From positions 26,959 to 90,958 of the forward strand of contig JAFRQH010000030.1 in the NCBI GenBank assembly GCA_017428725.1: a DNA stretch of 64,000 nucleotides, in the 5' to 3' direction. Below the pieces are notes generated by a model, which saw nothing but the letters and a program-made list of their open reading frames with translations, was not told where the DNA came from and did no database searches. The position numbers and the translations under genes were made by a program. This stretch comes from Bacteroidales bacterium (GTDB lineage: Bacteria; Bacteroidota; Bacteroidia; Bacteroidales; UBA932). Shown in pieces: positions 53,175-62,100 of the stretch; position 1 is the stretch's first letter; each line of letters opens with the position of its first letter.

Positions 53175-54374
53175 ATGCAGGACAAGCAATCCAACGAATT
53201 CGATCTCCAGCTGAGGTCGATGCTTGCAGACGCGGAGGTGAAGCCATCCCGCCGCGTCTGGAAGGGTGTGTCCGCGCGTCTTGACGCCGGCTCCGCACCC
53301 GCCGCCAGCCCCTGGGCCTGGATGAGGTGGGCTGGTCTGAGCCTCGCCGCTGCCGCGGCCGTCGCGGCGGGCGTTTTCTTCTCCGGTACCCGGACCTCAA
53401 TTCCAACCATTATTGATAACCAGGAGCAAGCATTGCTTGCACAGGCCGGTGAGACAGCCGCAGACCCGACGCAGGTCGAGGTCGCGGCAGTCCCCGCGGC
53501 CACGGACGCGGCGGACCAGACCGCCAGCCGTCCCACTTACCGGAGTTCCGCCGCGAGGCGGTCGTCCGGACAGCCGGCCGTCAGCCCGGAAGCCGCAAGA
53601 CAAACTGAGGTAGCGGCTTCCGAGCCGGCCGACGTGGCGCAGGACGCCGTCAGCCCGGAGGAGGATCAGCCTTCCGTGGCGGCCCCTGCCAAGCGCGCCT
53701 CCGGCAAGCAGGAGAAGGCCGTTCCCGCGGTCGATCCCTTCGCCGAGCCGGTCTCCCTCCGCAAGGACAAGCCCCGCACCGCCCTGTATGCGCAGGGTAC
53801 GATCGGCAGCAACGAATCCGACTTCCGTCCCGCACCGGGTGCCTGGATGGCTCCGGGGGCGGAGAGCGGTTTCTCCGAGCTCGGTCCGTCCACCTATGGC
53901 GTTCCCTTCACCGTCGGTCTGGGCGTGCGGTTCTACGTACTGCCGCGCCTTTCCATCGGCACGGGCGTGGATTATTCCCTGCTCACCCGCAGTTTCACCG
54001 GTAGTTTCAACGGCGAGTCCGGCAGCGTCTCCCATACGCTCCAGTATATCGGCGTGCCGGTCAACCTCTTCTACGACATCATCTCCTCAGACCGGATCAA
54101 GTTCTATGTCTACGGCGGCGGCGAGGCCGAGTACTGCATCTCCAACAAATACCGCCTCTATGCCAACCCGGACATCACCCGCAAGTATCCCGTCGAGCGG
54201 CTCCAGTATTCCGTGGGCGGTGGCCTCGGCGTCGAATTCCGCCTGACCAACCGGCTCGGCATCTACCTGGATCCGGGCGTGAACTACTACTTCAACTGCA
54301 ACCAGCCGCGCAGCATCCGTACGGACAAGCCGGTGCTGGTCAACTTCGACGCCGGTCTGCGCTTCAATTTCTGA
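53175..54374 (+). CDS. Hybrid protein: anti-sigma-like N-terminus, one membrane helix, C-terminal beta-barrel
   Basis: 399 residues with no signal peptide. Residues 1-45 are a short charged cytoplasmic segment (EFDLQLRSMLADAEVKPSRR), 51-70 a transmembrane helix (RWAGLSLAAAAAVAAGVFFS), 71-200 a Pro/Ala/Glu-rich linker, and about 200-399 an outer-membrane-barrel-like domain with strands such as YGVPFTVGLGVRFYVLPRL and YFNCNQ, ending LRFNF. It looks like an anti-sigma factor joined to an envelope sensor; if both ends insert, the molecule would span the periplasm. Position immediately after the sigma gene supports regulation of that sigma factor. Confidence 0.78.
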   Translation: MQDKQSNEFDLQLRSMLADAEVKPSRRVWKGVSARLDAGSAPAASPWAWMRWAGLSLAAAAAVAAGVFFSGTRTSIPTIIDNQEQALLAQAGETAADPTQVEVAAVPAATDAADQTASRPTYRSSAARRSSGQPAVSPEAARQTEVAASEPADVAQDAVSPEEDQPSVAAPAKRASGKQEKAVPAVDPFAEPVSLRKDKPRTALYAQGTIGSNESDFRPAPGAWMAPGAESGFSELGPSTYGVPFTVGLGVRFYVLPRLSIGTGVDYSLLTRSFTGSFNGESGSVSHTLQYIGVPVNLFYDIISSDRIKFYVYGGGEAEYCISNKYRLYANPDITRKYPVERLQYSVGGGLGVEFRLTNRLGIYLDPGVNYYFNCNQPRSIRTDKPVLVNFDAGLRFNF

Positions 54375-54404
54375 TAACAAACAGCCAAACAGCCTAAAAA
54401 AACG

Positions 54405-54412
54405 TATTTTTG
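54405..54412 (+). promoter_or_regulatory. -7 box just ahead of a hairpin
   Basis: TATTTTTG; transcription would start about 54416-54420, immediately before the hairpin at 54421. Confidence 0.45.
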
Positions 54413-54420
54413 TGATATCC

Positions 54421-54464
54421 GCCCCGCGAAAGATACCTTTCTTATCGCGGGGCATTCTTTTTTT
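54421..54464 (+). terminator. Hairpin with T-run between the barrel hybrid and the lipoprotein gene
   Basis: Stem GCCCCGCGA (54421-54429) with TCGCGGGGC (54445-54453), extended by AAG/CTT with one bulge, then a T-run to 54464. A classical terminator for the sigma unit; with the preceding -7 box it could also act as a leader attenuator. Confidence 0.75.
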
Positions 54465-54489
54465 CGCCTCATTTGCAGAAAAAACTGCT

Positions 54490-55698
54490 ATGAGAACTGC
54501 ATTCATCCTGCCGGTACTGCTGTCCGTCCTCCTGCCGGGCTGCGTCTTCCTGGACGACGGACCGACCGGGAGCCGGAGCCGGGCGGACTGCTCCCGGGAG
54601 GGAGGGCGCACGGGCCACGGACAGTCCGCGCCCGCCGGCCGGGAGCCGGCCGCGACGGACACGACCCTCTGGTTCTCCGCCGTCCGTTTCCCGGAGGAAT
54701 ATGACTGGCAGCGGGACACCGCCTACGGCAGCGTCCCCTTCGAGCTCCTGCTCTACAAGGATTTCACACCCGTCCTCACCCTCGCCTCCGGACCGGACGC
54801 CTGCTTCTCCCCCGACCCGGACCGCCACCACCTGCTCGGCGGGCACCTGTATACCGAACGCACGACCGGCGGACAGACCCGCATCGGCCGGGACGGCACC
54901 GAGTTGTTCCGGATCGAAGGCCGGGAGTTCCTCGCCGGCTTGCTGGAGGACGATGGCGGGGACCTGTACACGCTCTCCCACCCGGGCCCGGACGGCGGCA
55001 TCACACTCCGCCGGAACGGCGCAGTCCTGTACAGCCACCCCGACGGCATCCCCTACGGGAGCCTGTCAGACCCGGCATACGGGCCTACGGGGGCCCTGTA
55101 CCTGGACGGCGGGCAGGTCGTCTTTTGCTTCCGGGCCCGGGAAGGCGCCATCCAGAGCCATTACCAGGTGCGGGACGGAGAGGTTTCCCGCCTGGTGGGA
55201 GTGCCGGCGTTCTCCGTGCTGGACATCCGGGTGCGGAACGGCCAGCCCCTCATCCTCTATCCCACCCTGACGCAGAACCGGCTGAGCGAAGGCCGTCTCT
55301 GGCCCGAAGCGGACTCCTATGCCGTCACGGGACGTTTCGCGGACGGGTCGGGCGGATGGGTCAGCGTATGCCAGGACGCAGACGACGCTGCCTCTCTGCG
55401 CATCCTCTGCCGCGAGGAGGCCCTCCTGTACCATTCGCAGGAAGCCTGCTTCGCCGTGGCGGCGGCGCCCGAAGGCGTCCGCTGGTACGGCCCGGACGGC
55501 ACCGGACAGCTGGAGAAGGACTGCCGCTTCCCCGCCCCCACGTGCGCCCTCGCACTCGGGCCGCACCTGCTGCTGGCCCTCGCGCCTGCACAAACGCAGG
55601 GCCGCCCGCGGGTCCGATTCGGACCGCGGGAGGAGACGGTGGATATCAACGGATATGTCAGCGGCGTGGGAGCGACGTTCAGTCCTGCTGCCAACTGA
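54490..55698 (+). CDS. Predicted lipoprotein with repeated beta motifs, function unknown
   Basis: 402 residues from ATG 54490. Signal peptide with Cys18 (SVLLPGC). A low-complexity Arg/Gly/Ser-rich stretch (about 25-55) precedes a beta-rich body in which phrases of the type GGHLYTE, GGDLYTLSH and TGALYLDGGQ recur about every 40-45 residues, suggesting a beta-propeller. No family recognised. Its 3' end overlaps the convergent tsaE gene by 20 bases. Confidence 0.78.
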   Translation: MRTAFILPVLLSVLLPGCVFLDDGPTGSRSRADCSREGGRTGHGQSAPAGREPAATDTTLWFSAVRFPEEYDWQRDTAYGSVPFELLLYKDFTPVLTLASGPDACFSPDPDRHHLLGGHLYTERTTGGQTRIGRDGTELFRIEGREFLAGLLEDDGGDLYTLSHPGPDGGITLRRNGAVLYSHPDGIPYGSLSDPAYGPTGALYLDGGQVVFCFRAREGAIQSHYQVRDGEVSRLVGVPAFSVLDIRVRNGQPLILYPTLTQNRLSEGRLWPEADSYAVTGRFADGSGGWVSVCQDADDAASLRILCREEALLYHSQEACFAVAAAPEGVRWYGPDGTGQLEKDCRFPAPTCALALGPHLLLALAPAQTQGRPRVRFGPREETVDINGYVSGVGATFSPAAN

Positions 55699-56107
55699 GC
55701 GTGCGGGCGCCGTCCGGCGCCACGGAGATGCTGACCTTGAGCGTCTCCTCCGGCAGCAGCTCCTCCACGTTCTCCGGCCACTCCATCAGGCAGAGCGCCC
55801 CGCTGTCCAGATAGTCGTACAGACCGATGTCCAGGGCCTCCTCGAGCTTCGTAATCCGGTAGAAATCAAAGTGGAAGACCGGCTCTCCGGCCGCCGTCCG
55901 GTACTCGTTTACGATGGCGAAAGTCGGGGAACTGACGGCGTCGGAGCGCACGCCCAGCCGGCGGCACAGCGCCGTGGTGAACGTGGTCTTGCCGGCGCCC
56001 ATCGACGCGTAGAAAGCCACCAGGCGGTGGTCTCCGATGCGCCGGAGGAACTCCTCCGCCGCGGCGTCGATCTCCGCCAGGGACGGTATGACCAGCTGCT
56101 GCAACAT
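55679..56107 (-). CDS. tsaE: tRNA threonylcarbamoyladenosine biosynthesis ATPase TsaE
   Basis: 142 residues. P-loop YASMGAGKTTFTTALCRRLG, switch-like VSSPTFAIVNEY, and HFDFYRI with LMEWPENVEELLPEE, all typical of TsaE. Works with TsaB and TsaD to make t6A37 in tRNAs reading ANN codons. Probably leaderless: the -7 box ends 7 bases before the ATG. Confidence 0.93.
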   Translation of the reverse strand: MLQQLVIPSLAEIDAAAEEFLRRIGDHRLVAFYASMGAGKTTFTTALCRRLGVRSDAVSSPTFAIVNEYRTAAGEPVFHFDFYRITKLEEALDIGLYDYLDSGALCLMEWPENVEELLPEETLKVSISVAPDGARTLSWQQD

Positions 56108-56114
56108 GATGGTG

Positions 56115-56122
56115 CAAAGATA
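56115..56122 (-). promoter_or_regulatory. -7 box of tsaE, nearly leaderless
   Basis: TATCTTTG read leftward, 7 bases before the ATG. Confidence 0.6.
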
Positions 56123-56142
56123 CGAAAAACTATGATACTGCT

Positions 56143-57708
56143 ATGCTGACACACATTCACGGTGCGAAATGCATCGGGATCGACGCCGTCCAGGTCACGG
56201 TGGAGATCGACATCGACCGGGGCATCGGCATCCACCTGGTCGGCCTGGCCGACGTGGCCGTCAAGGAGAGCCTGTTGCGCACCACCACGGCCCTGGAGGC
56301 ACTGGGATTCCGGATTCCCGGCAAGCGGATCGTCATCAACCTGGCACCGGCGGACCTGCGCAAGAACGGCAGCGGCTACGACCTGCCCATCGCCGTGGGC
56401 ATCATCGCCGCCTCGGGCCAGCGCGACTTGCCGCGCGCCGGCCAGTTCATCCTGATGGGAGAACTCGGCCTGGACGGAAGCGTGCGGCCGATCCCCGGAG
56501 CGCTCCCCTTCGCTGAGATGGCCCGCCAGGCGGGCTTCGAAGGCATCATCCTGCCTGCGGAATCCGCCCTGGAGGCCGTGGAATTCAAGGAAATGCAGGT
56601 CTACGGCGTGGAGGGTCTGGGCGAGGTGGTGCGCATCCTCGAGGGCCAGGAGGACTGCCAGGACCTGCTCATCTGGAACACGCAGCGCTACCGCCGGGCG
56701 CACCGGGCCCGGATGGGCGCGCGCAAGGAAGATGTCGGGGTCGACTTTGCCGACATCATCGGGCAGGAAGGCGCCAAGCGCGGCGTCGAGATCGCCGCCG
56801 CCGGCGGCCACAACATCATCATGGTCGGTGCGCCCGGCGCCGGCAAGAGCTCGCTCGCCAAGGCGATGGCGGGAATCCTGCCCCCGATGACGATGGCGGA
56901 GGCGCTCGTCACCAGCAAGATCTACTCCGTGGCGGGCAAGGGCAGTCCGCAGGACGGCCTGATCCGCCGCCGGCCATTCCGGGCCCCGCACTACTCCGCC
57001 TCGCTCGCCGCCATCGTGGGCGGGGGCGGCGGAGACAGCATCCAGCCCGGCGAGGTCTCGCTGGCCAACAACGGCGTGCTCTTCGTGGACGAAGTCGGCC
57101 AGATGCCCAAATCGGTCATCGAGGCCCTCCGGGGCCCGATCGAAGACCGGCGCGTCAGCATCTCCCGCCTCAAGGCAAAGGTCGAATTTCCCGCCTCCTT
57201 CATGCTGGTGGCAGCCTCCAACCCCTGCCCCTGCGGCTACTACGGCGAGGGCGACCGCTGCACCTGCACGCCCACCCAGCGCCAGAACTACCTCTCGAAG
57301 CTCTCCGGTCCGATCCTCGACAGGATCGACCTGCACGTCTGGATGCACCCCGTGCCCGCCGACCGGATCGTGCGGGCGCAGAAGGCGGAGCCGAGCGAGG
57401 CCGTGGCGGCGCGGGTGCTCAAGGCGCGCATCGCCCAGAAGCACCGCTTCGCCACGGAGACAATCGTCACCAACGCCGAGATGAACAACCGGCAGATCGG
57501 GCAGTACTGCCCCCTCAACGAGGCCTGCCGGACAACGCTCGAGAACCTGATGGCCAAGACGGGATTCTCGATGCGCGCCTATTTCCGCATCATCAAGGTG
57601 GCCCGCACCATCGCCGACCTCGAAGGCTCCACCGACATCCGCCCCGCCCACCTGCTCGAAGCCGCCTCCTACCGCTTCCTGGACCGGCAGAACCTGCTGG
57701 AACTATGA
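56143..57708 (+). CDS. comM: YifB/ComM family Mg-chelatase-like AAA+ ATPase
   Basis: 521 residues. N-terminal Lon-protease-like fold domain (VQVTVEIDIDRGIGIHLVGL; GYDLPIAVGIIAASGQ), central AAA+ domain with Walker A MVGAPGAGKSSLAKAMAGIL and Walker B GVLFVDEVGQ, and C-terminal Mg_chelatase domain with NPCPCGYYGEGDRCTCTP cysteines. In Gram-negative bacteria ComM is a helicase that promotes branch migration during natural transformation. No -7 box recognised upstream. Confidence 0.93.
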   Translation: MLTHIHGAKCIGIDAVQVTVEIDIDRGIGIHLVGLADVAVKESLLRTTTALEALGFRIPGKRIVINLAPADLRKNGSGYDLPIAVGIIAASGQRDLPRAGQFILMGELGLDGSVRPIPGALPFAEMARQAGFEGIILPAESALEAVEFKEMQVYGVEGLGEVVRILEGQEDCQDLLIWNTQRYRRAHRARMGARKEDVGVDFADIIGQEGAKRGVEIAAAGGHNIIMVGAPGAGKSSLAKAMAGILPPMTMAEALVTSKIYSVAGKGSPQDGLIRRRPFRAPHYSASLAAIVGGGGGDSIQPGEVSLANNGVLFVDEVGQMPKSVIEALRGPIEDRRVSISRLKAKVEFPASFMLVAASNPCPCGYYGEGDRCTCTPTQRQNYLSKLSGPILDRIDLHVWMHPVPADRIVRAQKAEPSEAVAARVLKARIAQKHRFATETIVTNAEMNNRQIGQYCPLNEACRTTLENLMAKTGFSMRAYFRIIKVARTIADLEGSTDIRPAHLLEAASYRFLDRQNLLEL

Positions 57709-57718
57709 GATTATTTCG

Positions 57719-57726
57719 TATATTTG
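57719..57726 (+). promoter_or_regulatory. -7 box of the GH27-GH78 unit
   Basis: TATATTTG, 30 bases before the GH27 ATG. Confidence 0.6.
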
Positions 57727-57756
57727 GAGATAGAATCACCACAAACCACATTCCCG

Positions 57757-59118
57757 ATGAAGACTTTCTCCAAACTCCTGCTCGCAGCGGCGCTCGCCTG
57801 CGCCTTCGGCTGCCGCTCCAATGACGCCCAACCCGCCGCATACGGCGATTTCCGCGACTGGGCCCTCACCCCGCCGATGGGCTGGAACAGCTGGGACTGC
57901 TACGGCCCCACCGTCGTGGAGTCGGAGGTCAAGGCCAATGCCGACTACATGGCGGAGCACCTGCTGGACGCCGGCTGGGAATACATCATCGTGGACATCC
58001 GCTGGTTCGTGGAGAACGACAAGGCCGGCGGCTACAACCAGACGGATCCCCGCTACGTGATGGATGAGTGGGGCCGCTACCAACCCGCCCTCAACCGCTT
58101 CCCGTCCGCCGGGGACGGCGCCGGCTTCAAGCCCCTGGCCGACTACATCCACACCAAGGGCCTCAAGTTCGGCATCCACATCATGCGCGGCATCCCCCGC
58201 ATCGCGGTCGAGGGCCGTACGCCCGTCAAGGGGACCGATGGCATCACCGCGGACCAGATCTACAATGAGGACCGCCTCTGCGGCTGGTTGCGGGACAACT
58301 ACTCCGTCGACGCCTCGCAGCCCGGCGCGCAGGAATACTACAACTCCCTGTTCGAGCTCTACGCCTCCTGGGGCGTGGATTACATCAAGATCGACGACCT
58401 CTCCTCCCCGTACCACAAGGAGGAGATCGAGCTGATCCGCCGCGCCATCGACGGCTGCGGCCGGCCGATCGTGCTCAGCACCTCGCCCGGCCCCACGCCG
58501 CCCGCCGAGGCGGAGCACATCAGCACGCACGCCAACCTCTGGCGGATGGTCAACGACGTCTGGGACATCTGGCGCGACGTGACCAACCTGATGCGCGTGG
58601 CCGAGGACTGGTATCCCTACATCCGCCCCGGCACCTGGCCCGACTGCGACATGATCCCGCTCGGCCGCGTGTCCATCCGCGGCGAGCGCGGACGCGACCG
58701 CCAGAGCCGCCTCTCGCCCGACGAGCAGCGCAGCCTGATGACCTTCTTCTGCATCCTGCGCTCCCCGCTGATGTTCGGCGGCGACCTCCCGTCGATGGAC
58801 CCGTTCACGGAGAGCCTGCTGACCAATCCCGAAGTGCTGCGGATGCACCGCGAAGGCACTGACGTGCGCCAAGTCTTCCGCGACGAGCGGCAGCTGGCCG
58901 TCACCTCGCGCAATGCGCGCACCGGAGAGACCTACCTCGCCCTGTTCAACATCGGGGAGGTCGGCGCCGAGCTGCGCGTGGACCTGGCCGGACTGGGCCT
59001 GGGCGGGCGCTGCAAGCTGACGGACCTGTGGACCGGCAGCGTGAGCCGCTCGGAGCCGGGCGCCGTCTCGGTCGTCCTCGCCCCGCACGCGTGCGTACTA
59101 TATAAGATATCCCGTTAA
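57757..59118 (+). CDS. GH27-family alpha-galactosidase-like lipoprotein
   Basis: 453 residues from ATG 57757. Lipoprotein signal with LACAFGC. The GH27/GH36 clan barrel begins LTPPMGWNSWDCYGPTVVES and continues with GWEYIIVDIRWF, LKFGIHIMRGIPRIAV and WGVDYIKIDDLSSPY (nucleophile Asp position), then SPLMFGGDLPSMD; a C-terminal beta domain follows. Removes terminal alpha-galactose or related sugars; the substrate could differ because the region after the nucleophile (DLSSPY) departs from classical GH27. Followed 19 bases later by GH78. Confidence 0.88.
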   Translation: MKTFSKLLLAAALACAFGCRSNDAQPAAYGDFRDWALTPPMGWNSWDCYGPTVVESEVKANADYMAEHLLDAGWEYIIVDIRWFVENDKAGGYNQTDPRYVMDEWGRYQPALNRFPSAGDGAGFKPLADYIHTKGLKFGIHIMRGIPRIAVEGRTPVKGTDGITADQIYNEDRLCGWLRDNYSVDASQPGAQEYYNSLFELYASWGVDYIKIDDLSSPYHKEEIELIRRAIDGCGRPIVLSTSPGPTPPAEAEHISTHANLWRMVNDVWDIWRDVTNLMRVAEDWYPYIRPGTWPDCDMIPLGRVSIRGERGRDRQSRLSPDEQRSLMTFFCILRSPLMFGGDLPSMDPFTESLLTNPEVLRMHREGTDVRQVFRDERQLAVTSRNARTGETYLALFNIGEVGAELRVDLAGLGLGGRCKLTDLWTGSVSRSEPGAVSVVLAPHACVLYKISR

Positions 59119-59137
59119 CAAACATCCGACGAAGCCC

Positions 59138-62100
59138 ATGAAGCGATTCCTCCTGCTGCCGCTCTGCCTGATCTGCTGCACAGCGGCTGCCCAGACCCGT
59201 ATCACAGACCTGCGTGTCCAGCACGCCCGCGAACCCCTGGCCGTCGAGGACCGGCATCCCGTCTTCAGCTGGAAGATGGAATCGGACCGGCGCGGAGCGC
59301 ACCAGGAAGCTTACCGGATCCGCGTCGTGCGCGAGAGCGACGGCAGCACCCTATGGGACAGCGGCGAGGTGGCCGACGGCCGCTCGGACAACATCCGCTA
59401 CGCCGGCGTGGCCCTGCAGCCGGAGATGGCCTACACCTGGGAGCTGTCCGTCCGGGACGGCGCCGGGGCGGTCCACACGGAGCGGTCCCGCTTCGAGACC
59501 GGCTTGATGAACCCGCGCCTGAGCGCCTGGAAAGGCGCCGGCTGGGTCGGCGGCGCACAGCTCAAGCTGGACGCCGCCTCGCAGTCCGTCTACGGGATCC
59601 GCACGGACTTCCGCATCGTGCGGGGCGGGGTCGCCGCGCTGGTCTTCGGCGCGGACGACTTCCGGCTCCGCCATCCCTTCCTCAACGGCTTCGCCGTGGC
59701 CTCGCCGCAGAGCTACTTCAAGGTGGAGGTCGAGCCCGCCCGCAGCGAGATCCGCGTCTGGCGGGTCGGATACTTTCCCGGGGACAGCGCCGACCGGCCG
59801 CTGCTGGTCCTCAACCCCGGGAACAACCCGCAGGGCAACCTCGGGAGCGTCTTTGCCGCCGGGGAGCAGCACAGCCTCGAGATCCAGGTGGAGGCCAGCC
59901 AGCTGAGCTTCACCGTGGACGGGACGCCGGTCGTGACTGCCGCACAGGCCCGGCGCGGCGGCGCCGACCCGCTCGTCGTCGGGATGACGGGGCGGCCTAC
60001 GCGCGCCTCGCGCCTCTCCGTCAACGTGATCGGCAGCGGGGGCAACTACCCCTCCTTCCCGAACCTATGCTCGGTGGGTTTCGCCGGCGCGGACGGATCG
60101 GAAGTGGAATACACGGACTACCAAATCCTTAACGCCGGCCAGAGCGAGGACCGCGTGGTCTTCGACAAGCGCCACTACGGCATCTTCCGCAACCTGCCGG
60201 GCGTCCGCGTGGAGGACCGGTGCATCCGCGTCAGCGGCGGGACGCTCGCCTGGGCGGACCCGTCCCACGGCGCGGAGACGATGCTCCGCAGCGAATTTAC
60301 CCCCGCCAAACCCGTCCGCTCGGCCCGCCTCTACGCCGCCGCGATGGGCACCTTCCGGCTCTACCTCAACGGGCAGCAGGTGGGCAGCGACTGGTTCGCC
60401 CCGGGCGACAGCCAGTACCGCGAGACGATGTGCTACCTAAAGTATGACGTCACGTCCCTGCTGCGCGCGGGCCGCAACGCGCTGGGCGCCGAGCTTGCCG
60501 GCGGCTGGTACACCGGCTACGTGACCTTCTCGCCGGGCAACTTCAACTTCTTCGGCGACCGCGAGGCCCTGCTGGCGCGCCTGGTCGTCACCTACGAGGA
60601 CGGCACGCGCGAATCCTTCGTCACGGACCCTGCGGGCTGGAAGGCCTGGCAGGACGGTCCCGTGCGCCTGGGCAGCTTCTTCCAGGGCGAGCGTTACGAC
60701 GCGCGCAAGCGCCTGGCGGGCTGGAGCGAGCCCGGCTTCGACGACGGCGCCTGGGCGCCCGCCGTCCCCGTGGCTCCGCGCAGCTGGGTGGACTTCGACA
60801 TCGTGGCGCGTTACGACGAGCCCGTCCGCGTGCGGGAGGTCCTCACCGCCCGCCGGCAGATGCCCGTCCACGACGACTGCACCTATATCTATGATATGGG
60901 CGTGAACATGGTGGGCGTGCCGGAGATCGACATCCCGGCGGGCTGGCTCGCCGAAGGGGACGTGGTCACCCTCACCTACGGTGAGCAGGTCTACCCGGGC
61001 CTCAAGGGCGACAAGAAAGAATATGTGCAGCGCTTCGGCCGCCGCGGGCGGAACGTCGCCGGCCACATCCTCTACGAGTCCAACCGCGCCGCGCTGGACG
61101 CCGACTTCTACATCGCGGACGGCCCCGGCGCCGTGACCATCCGCCCGCGCGACACTTTCCGCGGATACCAGTACGTCCAGGTCCACATCCCCTCCCACAA
61201 GGGTCCGCTGCCCCTGGAGAGCGTACGCGGCCTGGTCCTCTCCTCGTCGGAGATTCCCACCGGGACCTACCACGCCACCACCGCGGACCGGCTGACCGGC
61301 GAGCGCGTGGACCAGCTGTTCCGCAACATCCAGCGCAGCCAGCTGGGCAACTTCCTGACCCTGCCGACCGACTGTCCGCAGCGCAACGAGCGGATGGGCT
61401 GGACGGGTGATGCGCAGGCCTACACCCGCACCGGCCTCTACCAGGCCGACACGCGCAACTTCTTCCGCCAGTGGATGGTGGCCCTGCGCGCCGACCAGGG
61501 CATCGGCGACGACCGCAACGTGCCCGGCGGCATCGGCTCCACGGTGCCCACGTACAACCGCGCCGACGACACCTCCTTCGCGGACGGGACCACCTGGGGC
61601 GCCGCCGTCTGCCAGGTACCCTGGCAGATCTACAACCAGTATGGCGACACGCAGGTCATCGAGGAGAACCTCGAGACGATGATGGACTGGCTCAACGGGA
61701 TGGCCTTCTACAAGCTCAGCGACGAGCATCCCTACCTCTCCTCCAAGGCCAGCGGCCTGGCAGACCACCTGGCCCTGGACAACCGCACGCCGCCGGACCT
61801 GCTCAACAACGCCATCTACATCCATATGATGGAGGTGACAGCCATCATGGCCGAGGCCGTCGGCCGCCACGACTGCGCCGCGCTGCTCCGCGAACGCCAC
61901 GCGCACGCCAAGGCCGACTGGAACGCCACCTACGTGGACCCCGCCACCGGCAAGACGCGCGGACGGATGGGCAAGACCATCCACACCCAGGCCTCCTACG
62001 CCACCCCGCTCAACTTCAACGTCTTCAGCGACGAGTACAAGGAGCAGGCGCAGCGCTGGCTGTCCGCACTGGCCGCCGCCCCCGCCACGAGCGGCCCCAC

